64,000 nt of DNA. Source: PHBD01 sp964578535 (lineage in GTDB: Bacteria > Desulfobacterota > Syntrophia > Syntrophales > PHBD01). The stretch's first letter is position 1, and every line of letters begins with the position of its first letter. The notes beneath the pieces were generated by a model. That model searched no databases, had not been told where the DNA came from, and saw only the letters and a list, made by a program, of their open reading frames with translations. Positions 1-11,909 of this stretch are shown in pieces. Made by a program: the position numbers and the translations under genes. The stretch is taken from positions 133,269-197,268 of the forward strand of contig CAZODI010000001.1 in NCBI GenBank assembly GCA_964578535.1, in the 5' to 3' direction.

Positions 1-634
1 GCTCGATGGCGAAGGGGATGCAGAATCCATAGATATCCGCCCGGGTGACGTCCTCGAAATGACAGCGGGGCTTGATCCCCGCATCGAGGATGGCCTTCAC
101 GATGCCCAGGTAGCCGTCCATGGCCTGACGCCTGGTTTTGTTGAGTTTCAGGAAGATATGGTAATCCGACACGGAGGTCAGGATTCCCGTCTCCCGAAGC
201 CCGGCCTGTTTCACGAGATGCACGTCGTCGATGGCTGCCCGGATCCATCCGGTCACCTCCGGGAAGGGAAACCCCAGGGCCTGGCACCGCTCCACCGCCT
301 CCCGGTCCCGGTTGCCGTAAAGGAAGAACTCTGTCTGCCGGATGACGCCGCGGGGTCCCCCGAGGCGGTGCATGAACGTGAAGAGGTCGACGATCTGCTG
401 GACCGTGTAGGGCGGCCTGGACTGCTGGCCGTCCCGGAAGGTCGTGTCGGTGATGAAGATGTCGTCCGCCGGGTTGATCGTCACGATCTTGTGGTCGAAG
501 TCGATCCGGCAGACCTCTTCGTAGGGGAACACCTCCTTCTGGAGGTTGGGCTCGTCGATGTCCTTCAGCTCGTACTTCCAGAATTTCGAGTGCTCGTGAT
601 CCAGCACCTTCCTGTATTTGTTCCATTTTGCCAT
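1..634 (-). CDS. HMGL-like (pyruvate carboxyltransferase-type) lyase/synthase, 3' end outside the window
   Basis: The first ~211 residues of a DRE-TIM metallolyase fold protein run off the left edge. The motif DTTFRDGQQSRPPYT (about residues 63-77) is the metal-binding signature of the isopropylmalate/citramalate/HMG-CoA lyase superfamily, whose members make or break C-C bonds next to an acyl-CoA or 2-oxo acid. The N-terminal ~55 residues before the barrel are longer than in LeuA. The ATG at 634 is preceded by AGGAGA at good spacing. It follows aspS on the same strand with a 45-bp gap, so it may be co-transcribed. The exact substrate cannot be told from the part seen; a LeuA-like function is only one option. 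Confidence 0.8.
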   Translation of the reverse strand, partial: MAKWNKYRKVLDHEHSKFWKYELKDIDEPNLQKEVFPYEEVCRIDFDHKIVTINPADDIFITDTTFRDGQQSRPPYTVQQIVDLFTFMHRLGGPRGVIRQTEFFLYGNRDREAVERCQALGFPFPEVTGWIRAAIDDVHLVKQAGLRETGILTSVSDYHIFLKLNKTRRQAMDGYLGIVKAILDAGIKPRCHFEDVTRADIYGFCIPFAIE

Positions 635-679
635 GGTATGGGTCTCCTGTCGGAAAAAAGGGTTCTGCGCCCGGCTGCC

Positions 680-2450
<1,771 letters not shown>

Positions 2451-2458
<8 letters not shown>

Positions 2459-3734
2459 GGTCTTCTGCTCCTCTTTGCAATGCTTCCATTTTCCCGGTGA
2501 TGCCCGCAAGATCGAGGGGAACCGGGGTCTGCGAACTGTTCTTCAAGTCCCGGAAGACGCCGGTATGTTCGGCGATCTCGCGGTCTCCGATAATCAATGC
2601 GTAACGGCAGCCGAGCTTGTCGGCCCGCTTCATCTGGCTCTTCAGGCTCTTCCCGGCGTAGTCTATCTCGACCTCGACGCCCTCCAGGCGCAGGCGGTTC
2701 GCCAGTTCGAAGGCGATTTTCTGGGCCTCGGCGCCCAGGGCGGCAATGAACAGCGCCGGCTCGCGGCGGAAGTCCTCCGCTCCCCCCGGCATCAGCGATA
2801 CCAGGCGCTCGAAGCCGATGGCGAAGCCGATTCCCGGGATGTCCGGCCCACCCAACTGCTGCACGAGCCCGTCGTAGCGGCCGCCGCCCACGACGGCGTT
2901 CTGCGCGCCCAGGACGTCGGTGGTCACCTCGAAGGTGGTCCGGGTATAGTAATCGAGGCCTCGCACCATGCGGTTGTTGATGGAGAACGGCACGCCGAAC
3001 AGGCCGAGGGATTCCTGGACGGTTCCGAAGTGTGCACGGCAGTCGTCGCAGAGGAAATCGGCCAGGCGGGGCGCATGCTCGACGGCGGCCCGGCAGGACT
3101 CGATCTTGCAGTCGAAGACCCGCAGGGGATTGGTCTGGATCCGCCGGCGGCAATCCCCGCAGAGCTCTTCTTCCCGCCCCTGAAGGTGGGCGACCACGGC
3201 CGACCGGAAGGCGGGGCGGCACAGGGGGCATCCCAGGGAGTTGATCTCGACATGGGAGTTCGTGAGGCCCACCGCCTTGAGAAAGTGGGTCAGCATCAGG
3301 ATCAGCTCCGCGTCCACCCGCGCATCGTCCAGGCCCAGGATCTCGGCGTCGATCTGGTAAAACTGGCGGTAGCGTCCCTTCTGGGGCCGCTCGCGGCGGA
3401 ACATGGGGCCGATCGTGTAGAGCCGGGCCACCGGTTCGGAGGCGAACAGGGCGTGTTCGATGTAGGCCCGGACGACCCCGGCGGTCGCCTCCGGCCGCAG
3501 GGTCAGGGACTCGTCCCCCCGGTCGGTGAAGGTGTACATCTCCTTCTCCACGACGTCGGTGGTCTCGCCGATTCCCCGGGCGAAAAGCTCCGTCTTTTCA
3601 AGGATCGGAATGCGGATGTCCCGGAAGCCGAAGGCGTGGAAGACCCGACGGGCCTGCTCTTCGACGAACAGCCACTGGCCTGCCTCGGCGGGCAGGATGT
3701 CTTTGAAGCCCCGGATGGCGCTGATGGTTTCCAT
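2451..3734 (-). CDS. hisS: Histidyl-tRNA synthetase
   Basis: A class II synthetase charging tRNA-His. The N-terminus ISAIRGFKDILP, motif 2 (MFRRERPQKGRYRQFYQ), the histidine-binding signatures (GLDYYTRTTFEV and GGGRYDGL) and a C-terminal anticodon-binding domain are all present. The 427-aa length is normal. It is the first gene of the minus-strand hisS-aspS(-HMGL) run and its stop overlaps the aspS start. The 204-bp spacer to comEC shows no clear feature. Confidence 0.97.
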
Positions 3735-3938
3735 GGCGTAAACAAACCCTTTTTCTCAAAGAGCGGATTCCTAACACAGATGCCAGGGAAAGGCAACCGC
3801 ATTATAGGCCGGGCCGGGACAGGAGGGGCGTTCGACGGACGTTCCTCCCGTTCGATGCACCGACCCGGCGCGCTGTTCCTCCACTCCCCCCTGGCCGGAC
3901 CGGGTTCAAGGCTTTTCCGCGAACGGGGCGCCGCAGGC

Positions 3939-6491
3939 TCAGGAAGTCCCTCCGGCCCTCGGGCCGTCCTTCAGAAACGTGTCGACCTCGATCTTCCGCC
4001 CGTCCGTTGTGACCGTCACGGCACCGGAGCGGTCCGTCCGGTAGACCGCCGACCCGACGGCCCGGCAGCGCGCCAGCAGGTCCGGATGGGGATGACCGAA
4101 GAGGTTATCCCGGCCGGCGCTGGCGATGACGACCTTCGGGGCGATGCTCTGGAGGAAGGGGAGTGTGCCGGAGGTGCGGGCGCCATGGTGGGGGGCCAGC
4201 AGGATCGATGCGGACAGGTCCCGTCCCGACCGGGCGAGTTCCTCCTCCACCCGGCCCGAGATGTCCCCGGGAAGCAGCATGCCGACCTCGCCCATGGTCA
4301 GGCGAAGGACGAGGGAAGAATCGTTGGCATCCCCGTAATCGGTCACGCCGGCTGCCGATTTTGGGGACCGGGGGGACGGGTGGAGGAACTCGAACCGTAC
4401 GCCATCGAGGAAGATCGGCTCCGAGGCGTTGTTGACGGTCCGGAGGGCAATGCCCCGGTCCTCCAGGATCCTACGGAGCGGCTGGAACTCCGGGGAGGAG
4501 GCGGCCTCGGCGGTTGTCCAGAATTCGCCGACCCGGAAGTTTTTCAGGACAAAGGGGATGCCCCCCATGTGGTCCGGGTGGGGATGGGACAGGACGACGG
4601 CATCGATCCGGAGGATCCTTTCATGCCAGAGAAACGGGGCGAGGACCTGTTCCCCCGTATCGAAACGGGAGATCCCGTGCACGCCGCCGCCGTCCACGAG
4701 AACGCGGCTTCCCCGAGGCAGGCGGAGGAGGGTGGCGCTTCCCTGCCCGACGTCGACGGCGGTGACCCGGAGCGTTCCGGGACGGCGGTCCGTCAGCAGG
4801 AGATATGTGCTCTGGACGACAAGGAACAGGACGCAGGCCCCCGCGATCCAGGCGAAGGGGGCGAACGGACGTTTGCTTCGTTCTTCCCGGCCGTCCGTTG
4901 TGTCGCGAGTACCCCGCCCCCGCCGTTCGGCCAGGACCTCGATGCACAGGACCGAAGCGACAAGGAGGATGTAAAAGACGGCCAACTGCAGGATGCCGGG
5001 CGTCGGCACATAGAGAGACGCCCAGGGAAGGGAGGCCAGCGAGGACAGGAGATCCAGGGAGACCTTGACGAGCAGGGCCGCCGCGGAGGTGAGGACGGAC
5101 GCAAGGCCGTTGGAGAACAGCCAGGCCAGGATCAGGAGCGTGCACAGAGGGATCGCCAGGAGCCCCAGGATCGGAACGACCAGCAGGTTGGCCGCCAGCG
5201 CGATCAGGGAGATCCGGTTGAAATGGAAGGCCACCAGCGGCAGGGTCCCCAGCGTGGCGGCCAGGGTCACGACGACGAACAGGGCGGCCTGGTGGAGGGC
5301 CTTCCGGAAGAGGCGTGCCGCGGGCGGACCCTTGTCCGGATCCGGCCTGGGAATCCAGAGGGCGAGCCGCGGCGCGATGAAAAGAAGGGAGGCGACGGCG
5401 GCGAAGGAGAGCTGAAAGGACACGTCGAAGAGCGAGCCCGGCGAGACCATCAGGATGACCATGGCCGCCAGGGCCAGGACGTTGTACAGGTCCCGCTCCC
5501 GGCCGATCAGGAGGGCGGCCATCAGGGCCAGCACCATGATGGCCGCCCGGAGGACCGAGATCCCCGCGCCGGCGACCAGCGTAAAGGCGAGAACGGGAAC
5601 GACCGCCAGGGCCATGGCCAGGGGACGGACCGGAAAGGCCAGGAGGATCGTTTCCGACCGGGACAGCGCCGCCCGGAACAGGAAAAAGAAGAACGCGGCG
5701 ATGATCCCGATGTTGAACCCGGAGATGGCGATGATGTGGGACGTCCCCGTACGGTTGAAGTCTTCCGTGACGCTTTCCGGGATCTCCTTCGCGTCGCCCA
5801 GGATGACGGACTGGATCACCTCCCGCTCGGGAGAAGGCGCATGCCCGTAAATGAACCGCTTCAGCCCTTCCCGGAAGGATTCCAGCCCGGCGCGGGCGGG
5901 ATTGCCCGTGTCCTTCCGGATGAGGATGACCGCCGACGGGTCCGCCAGGGAGGCCCGGAGCCGGATGCCCTGCAGGCGCAGATGCCGCTCCGCGTCGAAT
6001 CCTCCGGGATTGTGAAAGGAGGAGGGAACCCGGAGGCGGGCGCGAAAGCGCAGAAGGTCGCCGTAGACGAAATCGCGGGGCGCCGGATCCTTCAGGGAGA
6101 GCAGCACCTTTCCCGTCGCGGGCTCCCAGTTTCCGCCGCGGAGGGCCTGAGAGGAGCAGACGGTCAGGTCCGCCCTGTCGGGGGAGCGCCGGGGATGCTC
6201 GCAGACCGTCCCCTGGACGGTCACCGGGTCCCGCCCCGAAAAACGGGACACCGAATCCGGGGGCGGGGGGCCATACAGGGAGCTCTGCGTGAGGATCGCC
6301 GCCGTGACGGCCATCCCGGCGCAGACCATCCAGATTGCCGCCCGGCTCCGGCGGCGGATCCGGAAGGCAAGCAGAAGCAGGAGAACCGCGGCCAGCGCGG
6401 CCGGCAGGATTGCCCCGGGCAGATGCAACCATGACCCGATGAGGATTCCCGCGATCTGGAACGCCAGCAGCGGCAAGAGCGGTCGCTTCAT
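3939..6491 (-). CDS. comEC: ComEC/Rec2-family DNA internalization protein
   Basis: An inner-membrane channel protein that moves single-stranded DNA into the cytoplasm in natural competence. It has N-terminal membrane segments, a DUF4131-like periplasmic part (about residues 60-190), the Competence domain with many helices (about 200-510; GTSHIIAISGFNIGII is the family signature) and a C-terminal metallo-beta-lactamase-like domain (AVDVGQGSATLL, LSHPHPDHMGG). The length (~850 aa) is full. The start at 6491 (MKRPLLPLL) places the first helix well; an ATG six codons upstream at 6509 is possible and neither has a strong ribosome site. It is divergent from pilS. No other competence gene is in the window, and T4P genes would be needed for uptake. 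Confidence 0.92.
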   Translation of the reverse strand: MKRPLLPLLAFQIAGILIGSWLHLPGAILPAALAAVLLLLLAFRIRRRSRAAIWMVCAGMAVTAAILTQSSLYGPPPPDSVSRFSGRDPVTVQGTVCEHPRRSPDRADLTVCSSQALRGGNWEPATGKVLLSLKDPAPRDFVYGDLLRFRARLRVPSSFHNPGGFDAERHLRLQGIRLRASLADPSAVILIRKDTGNPARAGLESFREGLKRFIYGHAPSPEREVIQSVILGDAKEIPESVTEDFNRTGTSHIIAISGFNIGIIAAFFFFLFRAALSRSETILLAFPVRPLAMALAVVPVLAFTLVAGAGISVLRAAIMVLALMAALLIGRERDLYNVLALAAMVILMVSPGSLFDVSFQLSFAAVASLLFIAPRLALWIPRPDPDKGPPAARLFRKALHQAALFVVVTLAATLGTLPLVAFHFNRISLIALAANLLVVPILGLLAIPLCTLLILAWLFSNGLASVLTSAAALLVKVSLDLLSSLASLPWASLYVPTPGILQLAVFYILLVASVLCIEVLAERRGRGTRDTTDGREERSKRPFAPFAWIAGACVLFLVVQSTYLLLTDRRPGTLRVTAVDVGQGSATLLRLPRGSRVLVDGGGVHGISRFDTGEQVLAPFLWHERILRIDAVVLSHPHPDHMGGIPFVLKNFRVGEFWTTAEAASSPEFQPLRRILEDRGIALRTVNNASEPIFLDGVRFEFLHPSPRSPKSAAGVTDYGDANDSSLVLRLTMGEVGMLLPGDISGRVEEELARSGRDLSASILLAPHHGARTSGTLPFLQSIAPKVVIASAGRDNLFGHPHPDLLARCRAVGSAVYRTDRSGAVTVTTDGRKIEVDTFLKDGPRAGGTS

Positions 6492-6627
6492 GCGTCCATT
6501 GTACACCATTCCCCGGAAAAGTTCCTGTTGATCGGGAGATCCCTCCCATAGTAATCAGGAGCACCGCCGGATTCCGATGAAAACTCGACGGCGGACGCCC
6601 CCGGACGGGCGGGAAGGATCCACCCGG

Positions 6628-8322
6628 ATGACCGAACCGTTTGCGCTCAACGACGAGAACACACCGACCCGGCTTCGGATCCTCCTGCTGTCCCGCCTCC
6701 TCATCACGACGCTTCTCCTGGCGATTTACCTCTACCTGCAGTTTCAGGAGGAGGAGCTGCTCCCGGAGATCTCCATCCCCGGGTTCGGGGCGGCCATCTT
6801 TGCCGGTTTCGCGCTTGCGGCCGTGTACACGGTTTTCAGGTACTTTGTTGCCGACGCCCGCCTGAATGTTTATCTGCAGGGTGTGGGAGACGTTTTCCTG
6901 GTGACCGGGCTGGTTCATGCCACCGGCGGCGTCGTCAGCGTCTACGCCGTGTTCTACCCCCTGATCGTCATCTACAGCGTGTTCTTTCTCGGGCGGGGCG
7001 GAGGGATGATCATCGCCTCGCTGTGCAGTGTCTGCTACGGTCTCCTGCTCGACCTGGAGTACTATCGCATCGTTCCCGTCGGGGACTACGTCCACTTCCA
7101 GTTCTACGATCAGCGGGCGGGGCATGTCTTCACCCGGATCGTGACCTACATTGTTTCCTTCTACATCATTGCCTTCCTGGCGAGCTTCGTCGTGGAGCGC
7201 GAGCGGCGGGCCCGGACTCTCCTGGCGGAAAAGGAGACGGCCTTCGACCAGCTCGACCTGCTCCACCGGAGCATCATCGAATCCGTGGATGCCGGAATCG
7301 TGACCACGAACCTTTTGCAGCAGGTCAAGTCGTTCAACCGGGCGGCCACGCAGCTGACGGGCTTCTCTTTCCGGACCGTGGAGAACCGGAACATCAACGA
7401 GGTGTTTCCCGGTTTTGCCCGCGCCGCCGGCCTCGCGGATGACCGGGATCCCGGCGGCGTTCCCCGCAGCCGCTTCGAGATGCCCTTCCGGGGCAACGAC
7501 CGGGAAGAGATGATCCTCGGGTGCGCCGTCTCCCCGCTCAAGGACAAGAGAGACCGGAGAATCGGCCATATCCTCGTTTTCCAGGACCTGACGGCCATCA
7601 GGCGCATGGAGGAGTCCGTCGAGAAGAGCAGGCGCCTGGCCTTCATCGGTGAAATGGCCGCCGGGCTGGCCCACGAAATCCGAAACCCCCTGGCCTCCAT
7701 CTCCGGGTCCATCCAGGTCCTCAAAAACAGCCTGGTCCTGCCCGATGCGGACCACCGGCTCATGCAGATCATCCTGCGGGGCCGGGAGCAGCTTGAGAAC
7801 GTCGTCCGGGATTTTCTTCTCCTCGCGCGCCCGAGTACCGGCATTCCCGAGTCCTTCGATCCCCGGGCGGTGATCGACGACGTCATCGAGTCGCTGCGCT
7901 ACGTGGCGGACTGGAATGAGGGCGTCCAGGTTGTCAGGAATTACCGCCATTCCGGCTTCATGTCGGCCAACCGGACGGAATTCCGGCAGGTCCTGTGGAA
8001 CCTGCTCCTCAATGCGGTTCAGGCGATGCCCGAGGGAGGCACGCTTACGGTGGAGACGGACATGGCGGAAACGGCGGACGAAAAGCGGTTTCTCCAGTTG
8101 AGAATCACTGACTCCGGGCCGGGCATCGGCTCATCGGACCTTGAAAAAATATTCGAACCTTTCTATACGACCAAGGAGCGTGGAACGGGGCTGGGACTGG
8201 CCATCGTCAACCGCATCGTGGAGGGGATGGAGGGGAGCATCGCCCTGGATACCCTTCCCGGGCGAGGGACGACGTTTCGGATCCGGCTGCCCCTTCCGGA
8301 GAGCAAGGCAGGGGCACCGTAA
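6628..8322 (+). CDS. pilS: PilS-like membrane sensor histidine kinase
   Basis: A sensor kinase partner of the NtrC-type regulator that follows 30 bp downstream. Residues ~15-190 form six hydrophobic segments, then a PAS domain (~205-330), a HisKA domain with phospho-acceptor His349 in GEMAAGLAHEIRNPL, and a C-terminal HATPase with N, G1 (DSGPGI) and G2 (GTGLGL) boxes. The multi-helix N-terminus and PAS order match PilS rather than soluble NtrB. The ATG at 6628 has GGAAGGA nine bases upstream; an upstream ATG at 6577 lacks a well-spaced site. No pilin gene is nearby, so the PilS name rests on architecture and on the partner. Confidence 0.85.
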   Translation: MTEPFALNDENTPTRLRILLLSRLLITTLLLAIYLYLQFQEEELLPEISIPGFGAAIFAGFALAAVYTVFRYFVADARLNVYLQGVGDVFLVTGLVHATGGVVSVYAVFYPLIVIYSVFFLGRGGGMIIASLCSVCYGLLLDLEYYRIVPVGDYVHFQFYDQRAGHVFTRIVTYIVSFYIIAFLASFVVERERRARTLLAEKETAFDQLDLLHRSIIESVDAGIVTTNLLQQVKSFNRAATQLTGFSFRTVENRNINEVFPGFARAAGLADDRDPGGVPRSRFEMPFRGNDREEMILGCAVSPLKDKRDRRIGHILVFQDLTAIRRMEESVEKSRRLAFIGEMAAGLAHEIRNPLASISGSIQVLKNSLVLPDADHRLMQIILRGREQLENVVRDFLLLARPSTGIPESFDPRAVIDDVIESLRYVADWNEGVQVVRNYRHSGFMSANRTEFRQVLWNLLLNAVQAMPEGGTLTVETDMAETADEKRFLQLRITDSGPGIGSSDLEKIFEPFYTTKERGTGLGLAIVNRIVEGMEGSIALDTLPGRGTTFRIRLPLPESKAGAP

Positions 8323-8352
8323 GATCCGGTTCCCCGGACAGGAGATACGGAC

Positions 8353-9720
8353 ATGGCGAAGATCCTGATCGTGGATGACGACCAGGGCGTGCGGGAGCTG
8401 CTCGAGATCATGCTCACCCGGGAGGGGTATGTGGTGACCTGCGCCTCCGATGCCGACAAGGCGCTGAGCCGCTGCCGCAAGACGGCGTACGACCTTGTCA
8501 TCACCGATCTGAAAATGCCCAAGATCGACGGCATCGAGTTCATCCGCCGCCTCAAGGACGTCGCCCCCGCCACCATGGTCATCCTCATTACCGCGTATGC
8601 GTCCCCGGAGACCGCTCTCCTGGCCATGAAGGAGGGGGCGTATGATTACGTCGAAAAGGGGTTCGACTTCGAGGATCTCAAGACGATCATCCGCAACGCC
8701 CTCGACAAGAAGGGTGTGCGGACCGAGGACGCCCGCTTTCTCCAGCAACTCGAGGACGTCGTTTCCTTCGGCGAGATGATCGGGAAAAGCCGGGAGATGC
8801 TCAAGATCTACGGGACCATCAAGAAGGTCGGCGAGACCTCCGCCAACATCCTGATTTTGGGGGAGAGCGGGACGGGCAAGGAGCTGGTGGCGAAAGCGAT
8901 TCACGAGCACAGTCCCCGCAGGAAGCTACCCTTCGTGGTGATCAACTGCGGCGGCATTCCCGAGAACCTGCTGGAGTCGGAGCTGTTCGGGCACATGAAG
9001 GGCACCTTCACGGGCGCCCTGACGGACAAGCCGGGGCTCTTCGAGATCGCCCGCGGGGGGACCGTCTTTCTGGACGAGATCGCCGAGCTGTCCCCCTTTC
9101 TCCAGGTCAAGCTGCTCAGGGTCGTTCAGGAAAAGACCTTCCGGCGCATCGGGGGAGCCGAGGAGATCCGGGTGGACGTCCGGATCATTTCCGCAACCAA
9201 CCAGGACCTGGCAAAGAAGGTTGGGGAGGGGACCTTCCGGGAAGACCTCTTTTACCGGCTCAATGTGATTCCCATTCACCTGCCGCCGCTCCGGGAACGG
9301 AAGGAAGACATCCCGGCGCTGACCCAGTTCTTCATCGAGAAGTACTCCAGGGCCTTCGGGAAGCAAGTGCAGCGGATCTCCACGTATGCCATGGAGCTCT
9401 TGATGGGCTACCCCTTTCCGGGGAACGTCCGCGAGCTGGAGAACATCATCGAGCGCAGCATCGCCCTGGAGACGTCGAACATCATCCTCCCGGAAAACCT
9501 GGTGCTGTCCGGGAGCGCCTCCGCACAGACTCCTCCGGTCATCGACATCGATATCCCCCCGGAGGGAATTCTGCTGAATGATGAGCTGGCGGAGGTCGAG
9601 CGCCGGATCATCCGGAAGGCGCTCCTCCAGACAGAGGGATCCAAGACGAAAGCCGCCGAGCTTCTGCACGTGAGTTTCGATTCCCTGCGGTACCGCATGG
9701 AAAAACTGGGAATCGCCTGA
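8353..9720 (+). CDS. pilR: PilR-like sigma-54-dependent response regulator
   Basis: A transcription activator with receiver (1-120, phosphorylation site Asp52 in ITDLKMP), AAA+ sigma-54 interaction domain (Walker A GESGTGKE, about residues 135-375) and Fis-type HTH ending SFDSLRYRMEKLGI, the PilR-like C-terminal form. The loop that contacts sigma-54 reads GTFTGA (from residue 217) instead of the usual GAFTGA; GSFTGA variants occur in PilR. The start has AGGAGA upstream. It probably drives sigma-54 genes, classically pilA, outside the window. Confidence 0.88.
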   Translation: MAKILIVDDDQGVRELLEIMLTREGYVVTCASDADKALSRCRKTAYDLVITDLKMPKIDGIEFIRRLKDVAPATMVILITAYASPETALLAMKEGAYDYVEKGFDFEDLKTIIRNALDKKGVRTEDARFLQQLEDVVSFGEMIGKSREMLKIYGTIKKVGETSANILILGESGTGKELVAKAIHEHSPRRKLPFVVINCGGIPENLLESELFGHMKGTFTGALTDKPGLFEIARGGTVFLDEIAELSPFLQVKLLRVVQEKTFRRIGGAEEIRVDVRIISATNQDLAKKVGEGTFREDLFYRLNVIPIHLPPLRERKEDIPALTQFFIEKYSRAFGKQVQRISTYAMELLMGYPFPGNVRELENIIERSIALETSNIILPENLVLSGSASAQTPPVIDIDIPPEGILLNDELAEVERRIIRKALLQTEGSKTKAAELLHVSFDSLRYRMEKLGIA

Positions 9721-9746
9721 CCCGAAACCACGATCGAGGATAACCG

Positions 9747-11300
9747 ATGCCGGAAGCCCCTTTCATTCTTGCCATCGACAACGGGACGCAGAGCGTCCGG
9801 GCCCTGCTGTTCGATCTGAGAGGGAACCTCGTCGCCAAGTCGAGGGTTCTCCTGGAGCCCTACTACTCCGAGAAGCCGGGCTGGGCGGAGCAGGATCCCC
9901 GCTACTACTGGGACAGCCTGTGCCGGGCCTGCCAGGAGCTGTGGGGCCAACAGGCCGTTCCGAAGGAAGCCGTCCGGGCCGTCGCCTTGACGACGCAGCG
10001 GTGCACGGTGATCAACGTCGACAGGGAGGGACGTCCGCTCCGGCCCGCCATTGTCTGGCTGGACCAGCGCCGCACCGAGGGACTCAAACCCATCGGCGGG
10101 TTGTGGGGAGCCGCCTTCCGCGTTGCCGGCATGAGCGAGACCGCCGCCTATCTGCAGGCGGAGGCCGAGGCCAACTGGATCAAGACCCATCAGCCGGACA
10201 TTTGGAAGAAGACCCACAAGTTCCTCTTCCTCTCGGGATACCTGACCCACTGTCTGACGGGGCGATTCGCGGATTCCGTGGGCTGCCAGGTGGGGTACGT
10301 GCCCTTTGACTACAAGCGGCTCCGATGGGCGGCCTCGTGGGACTGGAAGTGGCGCATCCTGCCGGTGGAGCCATCCATGCTGGTGGACCTGGTTCCCGCC
10401 ACCGGCACCCTGGGGGAAATCACCCCGGAGGCCGCGGAGGCGACGGGCATCCCGGCGGGCCTTCCCCTCATCGCCGCGGCGGCCGACAAGGCCTGCGAGG
10501 TGATCGGCGCGGGATGCCTGGAGCCCGACGTCGCCTGTCTGAGTTACGGGACGACCGCCACCATCAACACGACCCACCGGAAATACCTGGAGGCCATTCC
10601 CCTGATCCCTCCCTATCCGTCTGCCGTACCGGGGGCCTACAGCCAGGAGATCATGGTGTACAGGGGCTACTGGATGGTGAGCTGGTTCAAGCGCGAATTC
10701 GCCGACCGTGAACAGGCCCTGGCCCTGGAGCGGGGCGTGGAGCCCGAGGCCCTCTTCGACGAACTGCTCCGGCAGTCGCCTCCCGGATCTCAGGGGCTGG
10801 TGCTTCAGCCGTACTGGTCGCCGGGTGTCAAGGTGCCCGGACCGGAGGCGCGGGGAGCCATCATCGGTTTCGGCGACGTTCACAATCGGGCCCACGTCTA
10901 CCGGGCCATCCTGGAGGGTGTCGCCTATGCCCTCCGGGAAGGGAAGGAGCGGACGGAAAAGCGGAACGGCATCCCCATCACGGCCCTGCGGGTGGCGGGA
11001 GGCGGATCCCAGAGTGACGGGGCCATGCAGCTGACGGCGGACATCTTCGGCATTCCTTCGGCCAGGCCTCACATCTATGAGACATCGGGACTCGGCGCCG
11101 CCATGGATGCCGCCGTGGGCACGGGACTGCATCCGGACTTCGCGACGGCGTGCCGGGAAATGACCCGGGTGGGCCGGGTCTTCGAGCCCGATCCGGCCAC
11201 GCACCGTCTGTACGACGATCTGTATCGACGGGTGTACTGCCAGATGTACGGGAAGCTGAAGCCCCTTTACGAGGAAATCCGAAAGATATCCCGGTCCTGA
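9747..11300 (+). CDS. FGGY-family carbohydrate kinase
   Basis: An ATP-dependent sugar or polyol kinase of the FGGY superfamily. It has the N-terminal nucleotide-binding start LAIDNGTQSVRALLFD, a central WLDQRR segment, and the C-terminal signature region ALRVAGGGSQSDGAMQLTADI. At 517 aa it is of standard two-domain length. GAGGATAACCG precedes the ATG at 9747. The sugar specificity cannot be read. No transporter, isomerase or aldolase gene is adjacent, so it is not in a recognisable catabolic operon; it follows pilR by 26 bp and may simply be read through. Confidence 0.88.
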   Translation: MPEAPFILAIDNGTQSVRALLFDLRGNLVAKSRVLLEPYYSEKPGWAEQDPRYYWDSLCRACQELWGQQAVPKEAVRAVALTTQRCTVINVDREGRPLRPAIVWLDQRRTEGLKPIGGLWGAAFRVAGMSETAAYLQAEAEANWIKTHQPDIWKKTHKFLFLSGYLTHCLTGRFADSVGCQVGYVPFDYKRLRWAASWDWKWRILPVEPSMLVDLVPATGTLGEITPEAAEATGIPAGLPLIAAAADKACEVIGAGCLEPDVACLSYGTTATINTTHRKYLEAIPLIPPYPSAVPGAYSQEIMVYRGYWMVSWFKREFADREQALALERGVEPEALFDELLRQSPPGSQGLVLQPYWSPGVKVPGPEARGAIIGFGDVHNRAHVYRAILEGVAYALREGKERTEKRNGIPITALRVAGGGSQSDGAMQLTADIFGIPSARPHIYETSGLGAAMDAAVGTGLHPDFATACREMTRVGRVFEPDPATHRLYDDLYRRVYCQMYGKLKPLYEEIRKISRS

Positions 11301-11345
11301 CCGGACCGGGAGCGGGCGGCCGACGGAGGTGGGAGAAAAATATTC

Positions 11346-11373
11346 TTGTCTTTTTGCGGGGGGCCGCTATAAT
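11346..11373 (+). promoter_or_regulatory. Sigma-70-type promoter for the HIT/LapA genes
   Basis: A TTGTCT -35 box (11346-11351) and a perfect TATAAT -10 box (11368-11373) are separated by 16 bp. They lie 45 bp upstream of the HIT gene start, in an otherwise GC-rich gap. Confidence 0.55.
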
Positions 11374-11417
11374 CCAGCGCCGGTCCGGCATGGTTGAAGG
11401 GGCCGGGAAAGGGTCCG

Positions 11418-11909
11418 ATGGACGTTCAGTTTGCCCCCTGGAGAATGGCCTACATCAAGGGAGAAAAACCGAAAGGGTGTGTCTTCTGCAGGGAGGAAGC
11501 CCGCGACGACGAGCTCCTGCTCTGGGAGGGGGCGACCTGCCTCGTGATGCTGAACCGCTACCCTTACAACAACGGCCATCTGCTGGTAATGCCGTCCCGC
11601 CATGTGGCGAACCTCGACGATCTGACGGGAGAGGAAAGAGCGGAGCTGTTCGATCTGCTGGACTGTTCCGTGCGGGTCCTTCGAGAGGCTCTCTGCCCGG
11701 AGGGGATCAACGTCGGCATCAACCTCGGCCGGGCGGCCGGCGCCGGCGTGGAGGACCACCTGCACATCCACGTGGTTCCCCGCTGGTCCGGAGATACGAA
11801 TTCCATGACCGTGGTGGGAGGAGTCCGGGTGATTCCGGACAGCCTCACCGGAACCCGGGATGAACTGAAGCCCCGTTTTCAAAAAGCCGCTTCCGGAGGC
11901 CTGAGATGA
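11418..11909 (+). CDS. HIT-family nucleotide hydrolase/phosphorylase
   Basis: A histidine-triad protein of ~163 residues with the catalytic motif HLHIHVVPR near residue 115 and an N-terminal CVFC pair (from FC-x-E) typical of the Ap4A phosphorylase/HIT-like branch. Such proteins cleave nucleotide phosphoesters or dinucleoside polyphosphates. The ATG at 11418 is favoured over 11394 because GGGAAAGGG lies just upstream and family members begin near here. The stop overlaps the next gene by ATGA. The natural substrate is unknown. Confidence 0.85.
   Translation: MDVQFAPWRMAYIKGEKPKGCVFCREEARDDELLLWEGATCLVMLNRYPYNNGHLLVMPSRHVANLDDLTGEERAELFDLLDCSVRVLREALCPEGINVGINLGRAAGAGVEDHLHIHVVPRWSGDTNSMTVVGGVRVIPDSLTGTRDELKPRFQKAASGGLR

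Noticed and set aside
4621..7950. A 1,109-residue minus-strand ORF across comEC and pilS
   Set aside because: It crosses two confident genes in other frames and its product is compositionally biased with no motif.
6628..9720. NtrB/NtrC nitrogen regulators
   Set aside because: The kinase has a multi-helix membrane N-terminus and the regulator's C-terminal SLRYRMEKLGI form is of PilR type.
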